64,000 nucleotides of DNA. It comes from Burkholderia seminalis DSM 23518 (GTDB taxonomy: Bacteria > Pseudomonadota > Gammaproteobacteria > Burkholderiales > Burkholderiaceae). Position numbers and translations under genes: made by a program. The notes under the pieces were generated by a model. That model made no database searches. It worked only from the letters and a program-made list of their open reading frames with translations, and was not told the origin of the DNA. Below are positions 60,708 through 64,000 of this stretch, in pieces. Position 1 is the stretch's first letter. Every line of letters begins with the position of its first letter. The stretch spans positions 124,001 to 188,000 of the forward strand of contig NZ_CADFDK010000002.1 of assembly GCF_902832885.1 (NCBI RefSeq), given 5' to 3'.

Positions 60708-60840
60708 AATCAGACTGGTCTGATGGTCAGCGGAATACCGCTCGTCAACAATACGCATACCGGCGAGATGTGGTGTCCTCCGGTATCCCGAACAGGGATC
60801 TCTCCTTGACGGCCGCTCCTTTTGCGAGCGGCCGCTTTTT
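60708..60840 (+). ncRNA. Candidate small RNA 4 with box promoter and intrinsic terminator
   Basis: AATCAGACTGGTCTGATG (60708-60725) is centred 30.5 bp before AACAAT (60747-60752); the start would be near 60759. The ~80-base RNA pairs ATACCGG (60756-60762) with CCGGTAT, exposes TGTCCTCCGG (an anti-Shine-Dalgarno-like sequence shared with candidate 3), has ATCCC/GGGAT, and ends in GGCCGCTC/GAGCGGCC (60811-60833) with five T. No gene follows on this strand for over 2 kb, which favours a free RNA. Confidence 0.65.
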
Positions 60841-60860
60841 CAGCGCGGTGCATGCGGGCG

Positions 60861-60960
60861 TGAATGCCTTGTGGCGGTCGGTGGGCGCGGCCGCAATCCG
60901 GTTCATATCGGCTGGTTCAACGGAATAGGAACGCTGCCACATGCGAGCACAGGGCATTCA
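60861..60960. repeat. Copy 2 of the two-copy stem-loop element
   Basis: A 100-base copy of the 23083-23177 element. End arms are TGAATGCCTTGTG/CACAGGGCATTCA; the inner hairpin is GCGGTCG-GTGGGCG-CGGCCGC. GAACGCTGCCACATGCGAGC is fully conserved. As with copy 1, it begins just after a candidate small-RNA terminator. On the minus strand both copies can encode MPCARMWQRS followed by unrelated residues. Confidence 0.7.
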
Positions 60961-61076
60961 CTCGCGCATTGCTTGACGCCCGGCTTGCGCTCGGCGCGGC
61001 CGTTCGTCGCCGGCGGCACGGGGATGCCGCCGTGGCTCGACGCGCCGCGCATCCGCGGCCCGTCGAGCGTCGAGTC

Positions 61077-61670
61077 TTACAGCTTCTTCGAAGCAGCCGG
61101 TGCCGCGTCAGCCTGCTGCGCGCCGGCCGCCGGTTCGAGCGTGGTCAGCGTCTTCTCGGTGAACTTCTCGTACAGCCAGTTCATGCGCGTATCGTCCATC
61201 CCGCCGGCGATGCCGCCGAGTGCATACGATGCCGACACCTTGAAACGGTCGATCGGGTGGTTGTCGGCGTCGAGCAGCGTCACGGTGCCGTCGACGTGAT
61301 CGTTGCCGGCCATGAAACCGAACATGACGGCGGAGAAACTCGAGCGCACGCGAATACTGTTGACTTCGACGTTCAGATGCATGGCATCGGTCGAATCCGC
61401 CTTTGCCAGCAGCTTGCGTGCATCCAGTGCGCTTTCGATTTTTTCCTGCAGTTTCTTCGCGTCGAACTTCAGGTTGTCTTTCAACGCTTCCTGCGCGGCA
61501 TTGTCGAGCGTGACCTTCACGATCACGGGTTTCGTGCCGAATTTCGTCGTCGATGCGGTCACGGCGGCCCCGGCCGGATCGCTGGCGTCGCGTGTCACGC
61601 TGCTGGCGCAGCCCGACAGGAAGCCGATCGTCACGAATGCCAGCGCGGCGTGGCGGAAAAGAGATTTCAT
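61077..61670 (-). CDS. DUF4410-type lipoprotein
   Basis: A 197-residue envelope lipoprotein: lipobox LSGC with Cys21. The body (about 40-175) reads KPVIVKVTLDNAAQEALKDN, LNVEVNSIRVRSSFSAVMFG and SYALGGIAGGMDDTRMNWLY, matching the DUF4410 pattern as I recall it. Function unknown; probably outer-membrane or periplasmic. Transcribed alone. Confidence 0.8.
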   Translation of the reverse strand: MKSLFRHAALAFVTIGFLSGCASSVTRDASDPAGAAVTASTTKFGTKPVIVKVTLDNAAQEALKDNLKFDAKKLQEKIESALDARKLLAKADSTDAMHLNVEVNSIRVRSSFSAVMFGFMAGNDHVDGTVTLLDADNHPIDRFKVSASYALGGIAGGMDDTRMNWLYEKFTEKTLTTLEPAAGAQQADAAPAASKKL

Positions 61671-61892
61671 GATTTGGTCTTTTGATTTGGGTTATTTGAA
61701 TTGGCTCTGTGGCCGGGCGGGAATTTAACACGGGGCGACCGGATTCAATTCGACGAATAGATCGAAAATCGAATCGGTGTTTATTCGTCGCGGTGTGAGT
61801 ACGCCAATGAATGGCCGGGACAATGCACGGTGAGTGGTGGACGGCGATGGGGATTCGCCATTGCGTTTGCGAGGTCGTCTATTGACGAGCGA

Positions 61893-62882
61893 TTACTGGC
61901 CGTTGCGGGATGCCGATTCGCCTAGCCGATACGCGGTGAAGAACTCGTACCACGGCGACCCTTCCGTAACCGGTACGCCGAGTGCCGACGTCCGCCGTTT
62001 CAGCGCGCCGAATACGTCGTTGATGAGTGCGATCCGCGCCGGGTCGCCAAACGGTACCGGTTGCGCCCGCCCCGCGGCGAACGTCCCGTACGCGATTGCC
62101 AGCAGGCGTGCCGGGTCATCGGTGCCCGCGATGGCTGCGTCGATCCTTTCGACGAGACGCGGCCGGTCTTCGGCGCGCGACCCGGACAGGCACAGGAACA
62201 CGAGCGCCGACAGTTCATGCAGGTCCTTGACCTGCAGCAACGCCGGCAGCCGCGCGACGATCCGCTCGACCGGTTCGTCGCGCAGCGCGTCGCCGAAGTC
62301 GAGCACGGCGGTCATCGGATTGCGGTCGGCATCCAGCCGATCGAGCGCAGGCACGCTGGCGGGCGCGGCTGCCGGTGCAGATCGCAGCGCGTCGGCCACC
62401 TGCTGCGTCCATGCCGGAAAGATCATCCTGACGTTGCCGAATTGCTCACCGCCTTCCGCCGCCGGATTCCACCGGTACACGATCGTGCCGCCGTGAATGA
62501 ACGGCGAATACAGGTGCTCGGGCGTTTGCGGCAGCGGCCGCCGGTTGATCGGCAGCCACGCGAGCGTCAGCCAGTCGTAATGGCCCGTCGCCGGCACGGC
62601 GGGGCTCGAACTCGCGACGACCTGCCACGTGCCGCGATTCGCGTAGCGGCGGCGCGCGTCGGGCACCGGGACGGTGCGGCCTTTCGCGGTGTCGAAAACC
62701 GTCGTGCCGGTGACGTTCTGCCCGCTGTCCTTTGCCGGCGTGATGGTCGAGATGACCCACGACGCGCCGTCCGCCGCACGGTAGTCGGACGGCTTCAGCG
62801 TCGCGACGTCGTGCACCATGCGCGTTTCCGCCGCGACGGCGCTCGGCGGGAGATCGGCGGGGGCGGCCAGGATGCTCGGCAT
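61893..62882 (-). CDS. Hypothetical protein, 329 residues
   Basis: A well-biased frame with GAGGA before ATG 62882. The protein starts MPSILAAPADLPPSAVAAET with no signal peptide or membrane segment. It contains aromatic-rich beta segments (GASWVISTITPAKDSGQNVT, YDWLTLAWLPINRRPLPQTP, HGGTIVYRWNPAAEGGEQFG) and a helical C-terminal half. I do not recognise the family. It is divergent from the methyltransferase gene, with 190 bases between. Confidence 0.75.
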   Translation of the reverse strand: MPSILAAPADLPPSAVAAETRMVHDVATLKPSDYRAADGASWVISTITPAKDSGQNVTGTTVFDTAKGRTVPVPDARRRYANRGTWQVVASSSPAVPATGHYDWLTLAWLPINRRPLPQTPEHLYSPFIHGGTIVYRWNPAAEGGEQFGNVRMIFPAWTQQVADALRSAPAAAPASVPALDRLDADRNPMTAVLDFGDALRDEPVERIVARLPALLQVKDLHELSALVFLCLSGSRAEDRPRLVERIDAAIAGTDDPARLLAIAYGTFAAGRAQPVPFGDPARIALINDVFGALKRRTSALGVPVTEGSPWYEFFTAYRLGESASRNGQ

Positions 62883-63072
62883 GGATTTTCCTCGGAATCG
62901 GGTGCGCATCGTCGAACGGGGCGATGCGCGGCGGCACGGGTTGTTTCCCGTAACTGTAGGACGTCGCGGCCGGAAACGGAAACCGGCCGGATGGCCAATC
63001 CGCCCGCGCCGTTCGCCGCTTCGGCTTACCATGCGCATCCTGGGCAACGACGAATACCGGGCGGAAGCGGAC

Positions 63073-63798
63073 ATGACGAACACGAAAGCCATCACCGAAC
63101 ACTGGACGCAGGTGGCCGACCAATGGATCGGCTGGGCCGGCAAGCCGGGCCACGACGCATTCTGGAAATACCGCGCCGGGCTCGCGGCCTACATCGGCCG
63201 CGGCACCGGCACCGCCCTGGAGATCGGCTGCGGCGAGGGCCGCGTGAGCCGCGAGCTGAAGGCGCTCGGCTACGACGTGACCGCGAGCGACGCGGTGCCC
63301 GCGATGCTCGACGCCGCGCGTCATGCCGATTCTGCGCATCGCTATCAACTGGCCGACGCGGCGGCGCTGCCGTTCGACGATGCCAGCTTCGATCTCGTGA
63401 TGGCGTACAACGTGCTGATGGACCTCGACGACATGCAGCGCGCGTTGCACGAGGCGCGCCGCGTGCTGAAGCCGGACGGGCTGCTGTTCATCTCGCTCGT
63501 GCATCCGTTTCGCGATCGCGGCGGCTTCGCGGGGCCGCAGCCCGACGCGCCGTTCGTGCTGAAGGGCAGCTATTTCGGGCGCGCGCATTTCGACGGTGTG
63601 GAAACGCGCGACGGGCTGTCGATGCACTTCGCGGGCTGGTCGCTGCCGCTGCAGGCGTACATGGAAGCGCTGGAAGCGGCGGGGCTCGCGATCGTGTCGC
63701 TACGCGAGCCGCCGCCCGATCACGCCGATACGGATCAACTGAAGCAATGGGCGCGCGTGCCGCTGTTTTTGTGGATCAAGGCGCGGCCGGTGGGGTGA
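63073..63798 (+). CDS. Class I SAM-dependent methyltransferase
   Basis: A 241-residue enzyme. Motif I is ALEIGCGEGRVSRELKALGY (residues about 46-65), followed by VTASDAVPAMLDAARH with the acidic residue binding the ribose, LADAAALPFDDASFDLVMAY (motif IV) and RVLKPDGLLFISLVHPF (post-motif VI). The substrate is unknown. ATG 63073 follows GGAAG; ATG 63031 upstream is possible. Confidence 0.88.
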   Translation: MTNTKAITEHWTQVADQWIGWAGKPGHDAFWKYRAGLAAYIGRGTGTALEIGCGEGRVSRELKALGYDVTASDAVPAMLDAARHADSAHRYQLADAAALPFDDASFDLVMAYNVLMDLDDMQRALHEARRVLKPDGLLFISLVHPFRDRGGFAGPQPDAPFVLKGSYFGRAHFDGVETRDGLSMHFAGWSLPLQAYMEALEAAGLAIVSLREPPPDHADTDQLKQWARVPLFLWIKARPVG

Positions 63799-63808
63799 GC
63801 GCGGGCGG

Positions 63809-64000
63809 TCAAGGTCGGGCGACGACGATGGGTTCGCCTGTCCGGATGAGAACATGAATTGACGCGTTGAACGGGTAGCCGTGGGGATGCAGAAACCGAT
63901 GGAACGACGGATCTCGTATCCCCTGGGCTACTGTGGCTTGTCGACGTGAGACGGCCAGCATTCCGACACCCGTTTTCATCCCTTTCAGCGCGACAACTCC
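63809..64000 (-). CDS. C-terminal end of an unknown gene cut by the window edge
   Basis: A 64-codon frame open to base 64000 and ending in TGA at 63809-63811. It encodes VVALKGMKTGVGMLAVSRRQ, then RDPSFHRFLHPHGYPFNAS and a final VARP. Codon choice (AAA, GGG, ATA, CGA) is less GC3-biased than its neighbours, which could mean foreign origin or a chance frame. Confidence 0.4.
   Translation of the reverse strand, partial: GVVALKGMKTGVGMLAVSRRQATVAQGIRDPSFHRFLHPHGYPFNASIHVLIRTGEPIVVARP

Overview
The window is high-GC, GC3-rich DNA with long overlapping operons. Its gene content (a three-gene PA-IIL-type lectin operon matching bclA/bclC/bclB, two giant trimeric autotransporter adhesins flanked by hybrid kinases and response regulators, and a Wza-Wzb-Wzc exopolysaccharide operon) points to a Burkholderia cepacia complex species, probably the second chromosome of B. 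cenocepacia or a close relative. That attribution rests on recognised families and gene order, not on a database search.

Layout. 1-3.8 kb: the end of an AraC/GyrI-like regulator and the lectin operon bclACB (minus strand). 3.8-5.9 kb: a leucine-rich leader peptide, a candidate attenuator and leuA. 6-7.1 kb: a small unknown gene and a decayed arsR copy that keeps its operator. 7.1-18.8 kb: an exopolysaccharide locus with a secreted clan-A glycosidase (plus) and an eight-gene minus-strand operon (initiating sugar-phosphate transferase, Wza, Wzb, Wzc-type tyrosine kinase, glycosyltransferase, pyruvyltransferase, flippase, polymerase), in which every junction from Wza onward overlaps. 18.9-22.9 kb: further glycosyltransferases. 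23-25.3 kb: a parvulin-type isomerase and a SymE/XRE pair. 25.6-49.8 kb: a roughly mirror-image adhesin/signalling island (hybrid kinase, 2986-aa adhesin, OmpA lipoprotein, RcsB-like regulator, second RcsB-like regulator, 1596-aa adhesin, hybrid kinase, OmpR-like regulator with a degenerate receiver). 50.3-54.5 kb: a FixL/FixJ-like pair whose kinase is frameshifted, an outer-membrane barrel and an Ala-rich membrane protein. 54.5-57.9 kb: the arsenic operon arsR-arsC-acr3-arsH-arsN2. 58-64 kb: MarC, a Kv-type channel, a TlpA-like protein, a lipoprotein, an unknown protein, a methyltransferase and a truncated gene at the edge.

The most interesting signal lies between the genes. A degenerate palindrome, consensus AATCRGACNNGTCYGATT (adhesin-type variant TAGGMCNNGKCCTA), recurs about 15 times. 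In at least 12 cases a plausible -10 hexamer begins 30.5 bp (once 31.5 bp) from its centre, so the box would sit near -43, as an activator site overlapping a poor -35. It precedes the lectin operon, the glycosidase, the exopolysaccharide operon, glycosyltransferase genes, an adhesin gene, the ion-channel gene and four short terminator-ended transcripts that look like small RNAs. The box resembles the enterobacterial RcsAB box, and the island encodes two RcsB-like regulators and two HPt-carrying hybrid kinases. I therefore propose, as inference, an Rcs-like phosphorelay controlling surface adhesion, polysaccharide and a small-RNA set.

Other notable items are a leu leader peptide that appears to be translated from a leaderless transcript, a two-copy ~95-100 bp element whose stems show compensatory changes, and the arsR pseudogene with a perfect operator.
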